Positions 56,038 through 64,000 of a DNA stretch of 64,000 bases are shown here, one piece after another. Under the pieces are notes generated by a model. The model ran no database searches and was not told the origin of the DNA. It was given only the letters and a program-made list of their open reading frames with translations. Source of the stretch: Anomaloglossus baeobatrachus (Eukaryota; Chordata; Amphibia; Anura; Aromobatidae). The stretch is taken from assembly GCF_048569485.1 (NCBI RefSeq), contig NC_134354.1, forward strand, positions 447,291,786 through 447,355,785. The letters run 5' to 3'. Position 1 is the stretch's first letter. Every line of letters starts with the position of its first letter. Position numbers and translations under genes: made by a program.

Positions 56038-56222
56038 CTTTCGATCTCTCACTCTTTCTGTGTCGGTGTCTCTCTCTCTCTCTCGCTCTGTCGATGTCGG
56101 TCTCTCTCTGTCGATGTCGATCTCTCTCTTTGTCTGTCCATGTTGGTCTCTCTCTCTCTCTCTGTCGGTTGGTCTCTCTTTGTCTGTCGTTCTCTCCCTC
56201 TCCCCCCCTCTCTCATACTCAC
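56038..56222. repeat. CT-rich simple repeat with TGTCGATGTCG interruptions
   Basis: About 185 bp of CTCTCTCTCT alternating with GTCGGT, GTCGATGTCG and TTTGTCTGTC words. Chance open frames in it (for example SLSLSLCRCRSLS) are not genes. Confidence 0.9.
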
Positions 56223-56314
56223 CGATCACTGATCGATCACCGGCGCGGCGCTACACGGCTGTCACTGAGCTCCGGCGGCTTCTTCTGCTTTTGAAAATGC
56301 CGGCCGCTCATTAT

Positions 56315-56960
56315 TCCATCTCATATTCACTGCTTCCCCTGCACACCGGCGCCTATGATTGGTTGCATTCAGACGAGCCCCCACACCGAGTGACAGCTGT
56401 CTCACTGCAACCAATGACAGCCGCCGATGGGCGAGTCTATGTAATGCAGTAAAATAAATAATATTAAAAAAATCGGCGTGCGGTCCCCCCCAATTTTGAT
56501 ACCAGCCAAGGTAAAGCCACACGGCTGAAGGCTGGTATTCTCAGCATGGGGAGCCCCTCGTTATGGGGAGCCCCCCAGCCTAAAAATATCAGCCAGCAGC
56601 CGCCCGGAATTGCTGCATCCATTAGATGCGACAGTCCCAGGACTCTAACCGGCTCATCCAGAATTGTCCTGGTGCGGTGGCAATTGGGGTAATGAGTTAA
56701 TGGCAGCCCATAGCTGCCACTAAGTCCTAGGTTAATCATGGCAGGCGTCTATGAGACACCCCCCATGATTAACCTGTAAGTGAAAGTAAAGAAACACATA
56801 CACCCAAAAAATCCTTTATTTGGAATAAAAGACTAAAAAAACACCCTCTTTCACCACTTTATTAAAATCCCCAAATACCGCTCCAGGTCCGGCGTAATCC
56901 ACATGAGGTCCCACAACGCATCCAGCACCGCTACATGAAGCTGACTGGAGCGGCCACAGA
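56315..56960 (+). repeat. Dispersed repeat family X, copy 2
   Basis: Best-preserved copy of the family described at 40515-41290, without the 141-bp insertion. It includes an additional GGGGAGCCCCTCGTTATGGG local inverted repeat. It sits inside a foldback element. Confidence 0.8.
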
Positions 56961-57399
56961 CCACGACTGCTCTATCAGATCCACCCAGCAAAAGTGAGTT
57001 GTGTGATCAGCGATGACGTCACACAGGTTACCCGCGGCCACTGCTCTCAGGTGGAGGACTCCAGCTGTGGCCGCGGGTAACCTGAGTGATCTCACCGCTG
57101 ATCGCGCGGCTCACTTCAAGTCACTCAGGGGATTTGCGGTCACCGGTGAGTCTTTCACCTGTGATCGTAAATCAGGCCGCGGCACACACACAGAGCCATT
57201 CGATGACAGTGAAGTTCATCCGAGTTCATTCTGATCGCGCGGCCAGCCATGCTCTATGGGGATGTAGCAGAGCTGAGTGGGACAGCACTGTAAAAAATGC
57301 ATCCAAAATGCAGCGCTTTGGATGCTTTTTGAAACGCACATGCAGTGACAAAACGCTGCTTTTTATTGTCACGCCAGAATGCAACGTGCACACATAGCC

Positions 57400-57888
57400 T
57401 AAAGAGGTACTGTCAGTAGTCCATGCTTTCCAAGTGAATTATAGAAGTAGATGATGCCCTAGTTTACTGAAACGAATGTGTACCTGAGGAACTAAATCTT
57501 ATTACAGAAATAAGCAGTAAGGAACCTTTGACTAATGTGATTTTGAAAATAGGACATACTTTGATCCAAGTAAATGGAATTCTATACATTACTGAATCTG
57601 CATCTAAGAAGCCTGTAGGCACAATATGGCTAGCCCCTTCAGCGTCTCTCATTAATAACTCCTCACCACACCCATTATACTGAGAAACATAACCTGAAAA
57701 GAACTTATTTTAACACAAGAACCTTATAAAGTCAATACTTGCATGTCAACTTTTATTTGAGCCATACACCGTATCATAATAAATGCAGAGAAGGGAGTGG
57801 TGACATTGGGAGTCATTCCCCGCAGACTCCTTCTCCGCATTAAGCATCAAACAACTTTGAAAATGTTTTTATTTCTTAAAATGTTCCT
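57400..57888. other. Unassigned sequence, possible T2-like scrap
   Basis: Begins AAAGAGGTACTGTCAGTAGT, weakly like a T2-type end, but no partner end was found. The rest shows no gene or repeat structure. Confidence 0.35.
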
Positions 57889-58599
57889 TTAACCCCTTAG
57901 TGACGGAGCTAATTTTCACCTTAATGACCAGACCAAATTTTGCAATTCTGACCAGTGTCACTTCATGAGGTTATAACTCTGGAACGCTTCAACGGATCCC
58001 GGTGATTCTGAGATTGTTTTTTCGTCACATATTGGACTTCATGTTAGTACCAAATTTAGGACAATATTTTTTGCGTTTATTGAAGAAAAAAATTGAATAT
58101 TGGCAAAAATTTTGAAAATTTAGCAATTTTCAACTTTTGAATTTTTATACCGTTAAACCAGAGATTTCTGTGACACAAAATAGTTAATAAATAACATTTC
58201 CCACATGTCTACTTTACATCAGCACAATTTTGGAAACAAAATTTTTTTTTGTTAGGAAGTTAGAGGGGTTCAAAGTTTATCAGCGATTTCTCATTTTTAC
58301 ATCAAAATTTACAAAACCATTTTTTTAGGGACCACATCACATTTGAAGTGACTTCAATAGGCCTAGATGACAGAAAATACCCAAAAGTGACACCATTATA
58401 AAAACTGCACCCCCCAAAGTACTCAAAACCACATTCAAGAAGTTTATTAACCCTTCAGGTGCTTCACATGAACAAAAGCAATGTGGAATGAAAAAAAGCA
58501 AAAATTTAATTTTACCTAAAAATGTTGCTCTAACCCAAATTTATTCACTTTTAGAAGAACTAACACAACAAAATGGACCCCAAAACTTGTTCCCCACTT

Positions 58600-60050
58600 T
58601 CTTATGAGTGCGCCGATACCCCACATGTGGTCAGAAACCTCTGTTTGGACAAATGGGAGGGCTCGGAACAGAAGGAGCAATATTTGAATTTTGGAAAGCA
58701 AATTTGGCTGAAATAGATTGCGAGCACCATGTTGCATTTACAGGTCCGCTAAGGTACCTAAACAGAAGAAACCCCTCACAAGTGACACCATTTTGGAAAC
58801 TAGACCCCTCAAGGCTTCTATCTAGGGGTATAGTGAGCATTTTAGATCCACAGGTACTTCACAGATTTTGTTAACGTTACGTTGTCATATTGAAAATTTT
58901 AATAATTTTCTCAAAAATGTTGCTTTAGCATCAATTTTCTCACTTTTTCAAGAGGTAATTCCAAAAATTTGACCTCAAGGTTTGTTAACCACTTTTTTAT
59001 GAGCGCGGTGATACCTCACATGTGGTCTGAAACCTTTGTTTGGACAAATGGGAGGGCTTGGAACGAAAGGAGCAATATTTGAATTTTGGAAAGGAAATTT
59101 GGCTGAAAAAGATTGCGGGCACCATGTCACATTTGGAGGACCCCTAAGGTACCTAAACAGCAGAAACCCCACACAAGTGACCCCATTTTGGAAACTAGGC
59201 CCCTCAAGGAATTTATCTAGATGTTTGGTGAGTACCCTGAACCCCCAGGTGCTTCACAGAATTTTATAACGTTGAGCCATGAAAAAAAAAAAAAAAAAAA
59301 TTTTACCACAAAATTGTTATTTCAACCAGGTAGCTTTTTTTTTTACAAGAGTAAAAGGAAAAAATTCAGCATAACATTTATTGTGCAATTTCTCCTGAGT
59401 TTGGCGATACCTTATATGTGGTGGAAATCAACTGTTTGGGCGCATGGCAGGGCTCGGAAGGGAAGGAGTGCCATTTGACTGCAAAATTGGCTGGAATCAA
59501 TAGCGGACGCCAGGTTGCATTTGGAGAGCCCCTGAGGTGCCTAAACAGTGGAGGTCCACCACAAGTGACTCCATTCTGGAAACAAGACACCTCAAGGCTT
59601 TTATCTAGGTGTATAGTGAGCAGTATGAATCCACGAATACTTCACAGAATTTGATAAGCTTAGGTTGCCATATTGAAAATTTTCATTTTTTTCACAAAAA
59701 TGTTGCTTCAACATCAAATTTCTCACTTTTTCAAGAGACAACAACAAACCGTGGACCCAACAGGTTGTTATCCAATGTCTTATGAGCACAGGGATACCCC
59801 ACATGTGGCCAAAAACCTCTGTTTGGATAAATGGGAGGGCTTGGAATGGAAGCAGCACCATTTGAATTCTGGAAAAGTTGAAATAAATTGCGGGCACCAT
59901 GTCACATTTGCAGGGCCCCTTGGGTACCTATACATTAGAAACCCCCACAAGTGACCCCATTTTGGAAACTGGATTTTATTCAGGAGTATAATAAGCATTT
60001 TGAATCCACAGGTACTTCACAAAAATGTTGCTGTAGCAACCAATGTCTCA
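58600..60050 (+). repeat. Tandem ~390-bp modules, four copies, with a shared open window
   Basis: GATACC(C/T)CACATGTGG-type landmarks occur near 58612, 59007, 59406 and 59787, spacing about 380-400 bp. Each copy has an open stretch of 80-90 codons encoding a similar peptide, with elements such as ALRYLN/GPLRYLN, QVTPFWK and LSR (frames at 58608-58874, 59036-59269, 59418-59654 and 59673-59954). The peptide is not recognised. The fourth module is cut by the foldback element at 60057. Confidence 0.85.
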
Positions 60051-60056
60051 CTTTTA

Positions 60057-60426
60057 GGCTATGTGGCCATGAGCCAGCGACACGGCGTCTAGTACACAGT
60101 GTCAGCCTCCTGCAGAGATGTGAGTGTTGTCCACGGGAGAACGCAGCTGCCCATGCCCACGATTTGGGTTCAGGCCGCTGTGGAGCTCTATGCTACCTGC
60201 AGAGAACACTCATCTCCGCAGCATAAATTGACATGCTGAGGCTCGGGAAGCTGCGCCACAGGTCAGTTTATGTGGCGGAGAAAAGAAGCACATTGGGCAA
60301 GCACATTGGGCATGGGATTTCTAAAAATCCTTCCACTGTGCTTCTACTGCACAATGCAGCGTTATGGACGCAGGGAAAACACTCTGCGCCCAAAACGCTG
60401 CAAATCCTGATTGTGGGCGCACAGCC
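60057..60426. mobile_element. Foldback MITE nested in the large TTAA element
   Basis: Ends GGCTATGTGGCCATGAGCCA and (inverted) GGCTGTGCGCCCACAATCAG, in a TTA/TAA context. Diverged member of the GGCTATGTG family, 370 bp, interrupting the last 390-bp module after CAATGTCTCACTTTT. Confidence 0.6.
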
Positions 60427-60559
60427 TAAAATGCTACAATGGATGAATGGATACATGTCAAACATATATAACGTCCCACCCCCTGCATATTCTAAGCTGG
60501 CGCCCTTTAGTGCCTTTCATGTGGCACTAAAGGGTGCCTAGCCTTGTATTTAGCCCCCC

Positions 60560-61190
60560 AAAAAAATAATAATTAAAATAAACGACGTGGGGTCCCCCCC
60601 ATTTTTGATAGCCAGCTAGGGTAAAGCAGACAGCTGTAGCCTGCAAACCACAGCTGACAGCTTCACCTTGTCTGGTGATCAATTTGGAGGGCTCCCCAGG
60701 CGTTTTTTTTTAAAAAAAAAAAACGTGGGGTCCCCCCCAAATTAGATCACCAGCCAAGGTGAAGCGGACAGCTGGGGTCTGGTATTCTCAGGGTGGGAAG
60801 AGCCATGGTTATTGGACTCTTCCCAGCCTAAAAATAGCAGGCCGCAGCCGCCCCAGAAGTGGCGCATCCATTAGATGCGCCAATCCTGGCGCTTCGCCCC
60901 AGCTCATCCCGCGCCCTGGTGCGGTGGCAGACGGGGTAATATATGGGGTTGATACCAGCTGTAATGTCACCTGGCATCAAGCCCTGGGGTTAGTGATGTC
61001 ACGGCATCTAAACAGATACCCGACATCACTAACCCAGTCAAGTAATAGACAAAAAAAAAAAGCCAAAAAAAAATTTATTTGAAAAAAAAACTCCCCGAAA
61101 CATTCCTCTTTCCCCAATTTATTGAAAATAAAGAAATTACGGTCGCTGTAATCCGCTGTAATCCGTGAGGTCCCACGCCGACTCTGGATC
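60560..61190 (+). repeat. Dispersed repeat family X, copy 3 (diverged)
   Basis: Shares GGGGTCCCCCC, GATAGCCAGCTAGGGTAAAG / ACCAGCCAAGGTGAAGC, GCAGCCGCCCCAGAAGTGGC, GCATCCATTAGATGCGCC, GGTGCGGTGGCA, an AATTTATTTG...TTTATTGAAAATAA segment and GTAATCCGTGAGGTCCCAC with copies 1 and 2, in the same order. The GGGGTCCCCCCC...CCAGC start is duplicated (60590 and 60726). Confidence 0.7.
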
Positions 61191-61392
61191 TTCTAGAATA
61201 TGGGGGGCACGTTCAGGGAACGTATCCCCCATTTTCTGGAAGAGCAAGCTCTCCATGAGCAGTGTGGGTGCAGTAATCTGAGAATACTGCACTCACACTG
61301 CCCCGGTCCAACTTAGGGCAGAGTGACCTGCAGTAACCTCATTCCAGAATATGAGGGGCACGCTCACAGAACGTACCCCCCATTTTCTGGAA

Positions 61393-61442
61393 CAGCAGTC
61401 TCTCCATGTGAGGACCACACTCCTCACATGGAGAGACTGCTG
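61393..61442. repeat. Perfect 22-bp-arm hairpin
   Basis: Arms CAGCAGTCTCTCCATGTGAG (plus GA) and its exact complement, loop of 6 bases (CCACAC). Confidence 0.95.
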
Positions 61443-61459
61443 ATTACTGCACTCACTCT

Positions 61460-61558
61460 CCCCCGGTCCACAGTGGAGCAGCCTGTGCATCAGCGACGTC
61501 AGCGTCCCTGCAAGACTGACGTCGCTGATGCACAGGCTGCTCCACTGTGGACCGGGGG
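61460..61558. repeat. Perfect 43-bp-arm hairpin
   Basis: The left arm 61460-61502 starts CCCCCGGTCCACAGTGGAGC. The right arm 61516-61558 is its exact reverse complement, with a loop of 13 bases. Each arm contains the short palindromes CCACAGTGG and GACGTC. Zero mismatches in 43 bp imply recent origin or active maintenance. Confidence 0.97.
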
Positions 61559-61725
61559 AGGAATCCAGCTGACAGCCGCTGTCTGCGCATGCGCCGTCAG
61601 CATTCAAGAAGGAGGCGGCGTGATCGCGGGACGGATCACCAGACAGGTAACGTATGACCGGGGGCTCGGGGGCTCGGGGGCTGGGGGGCTGGGGGGGGGG
61701 GTGATCTAGTGGGACCTGGGGACAC

Positions 61726-62275
61726 CTTTCTGCCGCATGTGACGTGTCACATGCGGCAGAAAGAGCAGAATGAATGCGGGGGAGGGGGGGTGGCTCTGGA
61801 GACCCGGAGGGGGCTCCGGTGACCAGAGGGCTCCGGTGGACCGGAGGAGGGGTCAGGGGGAGGACATTTCCCTCCGATCTGAAATGTTTGATCATTTCAG
61901 ATCGGAGGAAAATGAATGCAGAGCCGGCGGCGGCAGTTTTCAGCGCGCGTCGGCGCCATCTTGCACGCTCCGGAGGGGGGCTCTGAAGAACTGGAGGGGG
62001 CTCCAGGGACCAAAGAGCTCCGGTGGACCGGAGGAGAGGTCAGGAGGGGGACATTTCCCTCCGATCTGAAATGTTTGATCATTTCAGATCGGAGGGAAAT
62101 GAATGCAGAGGCGGCGGCGGCGGGAGTTTTCAGCGCGCGTCGGCGCCATCTTGGATTTTCCGGAGGGGGGGGGGGGTTGGATGGATTTCTCCGGTACCGG
62201 GGGCTTTGGGGGCACTAAGGGCTCACATTTATTTCTCATCTGACATGTTTGATCACGTCAGATGAGAAATAAATA
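61726..62275 (+). repeat. Series of four hairpin modules with differing but complementary stems
   Basis: Hairpins at 61726-61763 (18-bp arms, 2-base loop), 61867-61912, 62054-62099 (20-bp perfect arms) and 62227-62274. The last three share the loop TTTGAT. The second and third are followed by AATGAATGCAGAG, a GCGGCGGC run and GTCGGCGCCATCTTG. The unit is about 185 bp. The fourth stem differs from the third at five or more paired positions, with matching changes on both arms. Confidence 0.9.
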
Positions 62276-62310
62276 AATTTTACCAGCCATTTTTTTTTTT
62301 TTTATGTTGT

Positions 62311-62336
62311 CGCCGGTATACGGTGTATACCGGCGA
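62311..62336. repeat. GTATAC hairpin near the right end of the TTAA element
   Basis: CGCCGGTATAC followed after GGT by GTATACCGGCG: perfect 11-bp arms, 3-base loop. Confidence 0.9.
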
Positions 62337-62539
62337 TCGCATTAACGGGGTGCATACAAAACACCCCGATTCATAATCTGGGGGGTCTCAGCTACCCCCG
62401 GTAGCTGAAACCCCCGAGATTTTTCGTCACTGGGGGGCGCTACAGGGTTTTTCCGGCCTGACGTCTCAAGACGTCGGAACAGAATAAGTACCCTGTTTTT
62501 CCGACGTCTTGAGACGTTAGGCCGTCGCTATGGGGTTAA

Positions 62540-62871
62540 ACAGTCACTGCTGGTTTAGCAAATTCTGCAGCACAGAGTGTGAGGCTATGTCTGCACGTTG
62601 CTTTCTTGCTGTAATTTTTTTGTGGTGTAGATTGTGTAATTTGTCTACAGAACATGTTTAATAAAGTTCGTTTTATTCACCAAAAAAGCATGGTTGCATG
62701 TGTTGCTTTATTTTTGCATTTCTTATTGCTTTCTATGGTGAAAAAAACGCTGAAATGCTGCAGTTTTCAGAAACGAATCAGTTTTCCTATTCAGTCAGCA
62801 ACAAAAAAAGCAGTTGTGTGCATGAGATTTCTGATATCTGATTGCATTTCTCCGCTGCGTTTTTATATATA
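62540..62871. mobile_element. Partial foldback element (left end only)
   Basis: GGCTATGTCTGCACGTTGCT at 62583 is a GGCTATGTG-family end. The AAACGCTGAAATGCTGCAG and CTCCGCTGCGTTTTTATA motifs are typical interior words. No right end is present. The sequence passes into Tc1-like DNA near 62872. Confidence 0.45.
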
Positions 62872-63102
62872 CCTCATCAAGAGAATGCCAACAGTGTGCA
62901 AAGCAGTAATCAAAGCAAAAGCTGGCTACTTTGAAGAACCTAGAATATAAGACATATTTTCAGTTTCACTTTTTTGTTAAGTATTTCATTCCACATGTGT
63001 TAATTCATAGTTTTGATGCCTTCAATGTGAATCTACAATTTTCAGAGTCATGAAAATTCTTTGAATGAGAAGGTGTGTCCAAACTTTTGGTCTGTACTCT
63101 AT
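62872..63102 (+). mobile_element. Tc1-like transposon, 3' end
   Basis: The last codons of a Tc1-type transposase can be read (RMPTVCKAVIKAKAGYFEE, then a stop near 62950). About 100 bp of 3' untranslated DNA follows, then the inverted-repeat-like GAGAAGGTGTGTCCAAACTT and TTGGTCTGTACTCTATATAT. Only this 3' piece (about 230 bp) is present; catalytic domains and the left end are missing. Plus orientation. Confidence 0.7.
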
Positions 63103-64000
63103 ATATTTACAAAAAAACTCTAATCCCCTATAAAAAACACTTTATTAGAATATAATTAAAATTGTGACAATACACACCCAAACACAAAAAATGTTAGGAA
63201 CTAGCAAAGATACAATGTATCCGGGACAAAGATAGAAAGGCTATGGGGGCCCTAAGGGAATCTAGGGTGTTTCGCCCTACCTAGCAATGGATGGTATGAC
63301 ACCATAAATTTTTTGGCACTCCATGTCGGCTTATCCTTAACCTGTCCCTGATGGTATAGGATAGCCTAGAACTGGTATACAAAAACCAAACGGGAAAAGT
63401 GGGCTAAAATTGTTGTAGTAAAGGTATCCGGGACAAGGATGAGGAGGCAAAAGGGTGTCATAGAAAGCCGTAGGATATTCCACACTACCTAGCAGCGGAG
63501 AGTATGACACCGTACGTTTTTGGGCACCCCCGTTCCACTTTGGCCCTGTCCCTGCCAGTTTAGTATAACCTAAATGTATTACACAAAAGCCACAACAGAC
63601 AAAATCACATCAAATGAATTGGCATTGTTGTCACAAAGGGTAGTGCATATGAGGACTACAGCAGCCACCCTACAAAAGTCACAAAACATCCTGTGCACAC
63701 CACAGATAAACAGAACTACCAAAAACTGGGTGGTGGGCTAGATTAATATGTTTGGCCACTATCACAGCCCCTTTCATTACAATTTCATATAGCCCTATCA
63801 CAGGGAGTACAGATAATAGTCCTAGTGTATAAAGTGCATGTAGATATATAAACCGCAGATATACAGGACTACTCAAAATTAGGTAGTGGAATGATGGAAA
63901 TAATTCACCATTACCTAGCAATTGCACTAAACCCGGTCATAAGGGAGAGAGTTCTGATGAACTCAGATATCCCTACAATTTATCAACCAGTCACCAGAAA
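63103..64000. other. Unassigned tail with a diverged ~207-bp tandem repeat
   Basis: TATCCGGGACAAAGAT...CTACCTAGCAATGGATGGTA...CTGTCCCTGATGGT (from 63218) is repeated in diverged form from 63425 (TATCCGGGACAAGGAT...CTACCTAGCAGCGGAGAGTA...CTGTCCCTGCCAG). A third weak trace may be TTACCTAGCAATTG near 63912. No coding signal. Possibly the untranslated part of a retrotransposon, but not identified. Confidence 0.5.

Larger units (their letters stand above)
55753..57399. mobile_element. Composite foldback element carrying repeat X
   Basis: The right end is a clear GGCTATGTGTGCACGTTGCA (inverted, 57380-57399). The left end is weaker but has CATGCACGTTGCG at 55762-55774, followed by AAATGCATGCG and GCAGCGTTTTGGATG, which return inverted near 57300-57330. 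A CT-rich tract, the second copy of repeat X and a short GC-rich foldback (TGTGGCCGCGGGTAACCTG against CAGGTTACCCGCGGCCAC near 57025-57085) lie inside. It looks like a foldback element that captured or was entered by other repeats. Confidence 0.55.
57893..62535 (+). mobile_element. Large TTAA-flanked composite element (piggyBac-like family)
   Basis: Exact TTAA on both sides (57889-57892 and 62536-62539). The ends are inverted repeats: CCCCTTAGTGACGG at the left and CCGTCGCTATGGGG at the right (12 of 14 pair). At 4.64 kb it is long for a non-autonomous element. The left part has tandem 390-bp modules. The middle holds a foldback element (60057-60426) and repeat X copy 3, and the right part a series of hairpins. 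A 22-bp-class inverted repeat (CTGACGTCTCAAGACGTCGG...CCGACGTCTTGAGACGTTAG, 62459-62522) lies just inside the right end. No transposase frame was found. Confidence 0.75.

Noticed and set aside
55956-56452. Frames with SLSLSL/RERERE-like products
   Set aside because: Low-complexity translation of a CT-rich simple repeat.
62654-62950. A 98-codon frame considered as a small gene
   Set aside because: The frame runs from a foldback element into the last codons of a Tc1-like transposase, so it is a chance fusion across an element boundary.

Overview
The window looks like non-coding, repeat-saturated vertebrate DNA, most likely from a large-genome anuran (frog or toad). I infer this from the mixture of elements: T2/Kolobok-like elements with a TTAAAGGG end, TTAA-flanked piggyBac-like elements with tandem internal modules, many short foldback elements ending in GGCTATGTGCGCAC, a near-complete DIRS tyrosine-recombinase retrotransposon, Penelope-like fragments and a Tc1-like end. 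The species cannot be named from sequence alone. I found no convincing host protein-coding gene and no tRNA or rRNA gene. The long open frames in the first 27 kb are artefacts of stop-free minisatellites.

Layout. 1-24260 is one 35-bp minisatellite of about 650 units. It is interrupted near its left end by a 1.05-kb solo LTR (124-1175) and in the middle by a 200-N gap (16745-16944). The sequence left of the gap is full of single-base indels. The sequence right of it holds a near-exact duplication with an offset of 3,955 bp (113 units). A GC-rich flank with a consensus-like splice donor follows (24261-24500). Next come a 44-bp minisatellite (25026-27670), a stretch with Penelope-like scraps (27.7-29.2 kb) and a 58-bp minisatellite (29236-34996, with a tail at 37404-37530). 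The 58-bp array has been entered by a Penelope-like element (31559-33716), a TTAA element (35001-36191) and a solo LTR (36208-37403).

37.6-43 kb holds unassigned sequence, foldback/Harbinger-like elements and the first of three copies of a dispersed frog-type repeat. 43005-48574 is a DIRS element with inverted terminal repeats, an internal complementary region and three overlapping ORFs. It looks largely whole and young. 48.6-52.3 kb is a run of foldback elements inserted next to or into one another. 51.3-54.66 kb and 57.89-62.54 kb are two oppositely oriented members of one TTAA-flanked family, each carrying tandem modules of about 390 bp. Between them lie a T2/Kolobok-like element with a Harbinger-like element nested inside it, and a composite foldback element. 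The window ends with a Tc1-like 3' end and a weakly repeated unassigned tail.

The features do not form a pathway. They form a record of nested insertions whose order can be read from target-site duplications. The most interesting structural signals are a series of hairpins whose stems changed on both arms together (61.7-62.3 kb), relic hammerhead-ribozyme folds in Penelope-like DNA, the 390-bp modules that keep the same window open, and the minisatellite higher-order structure.
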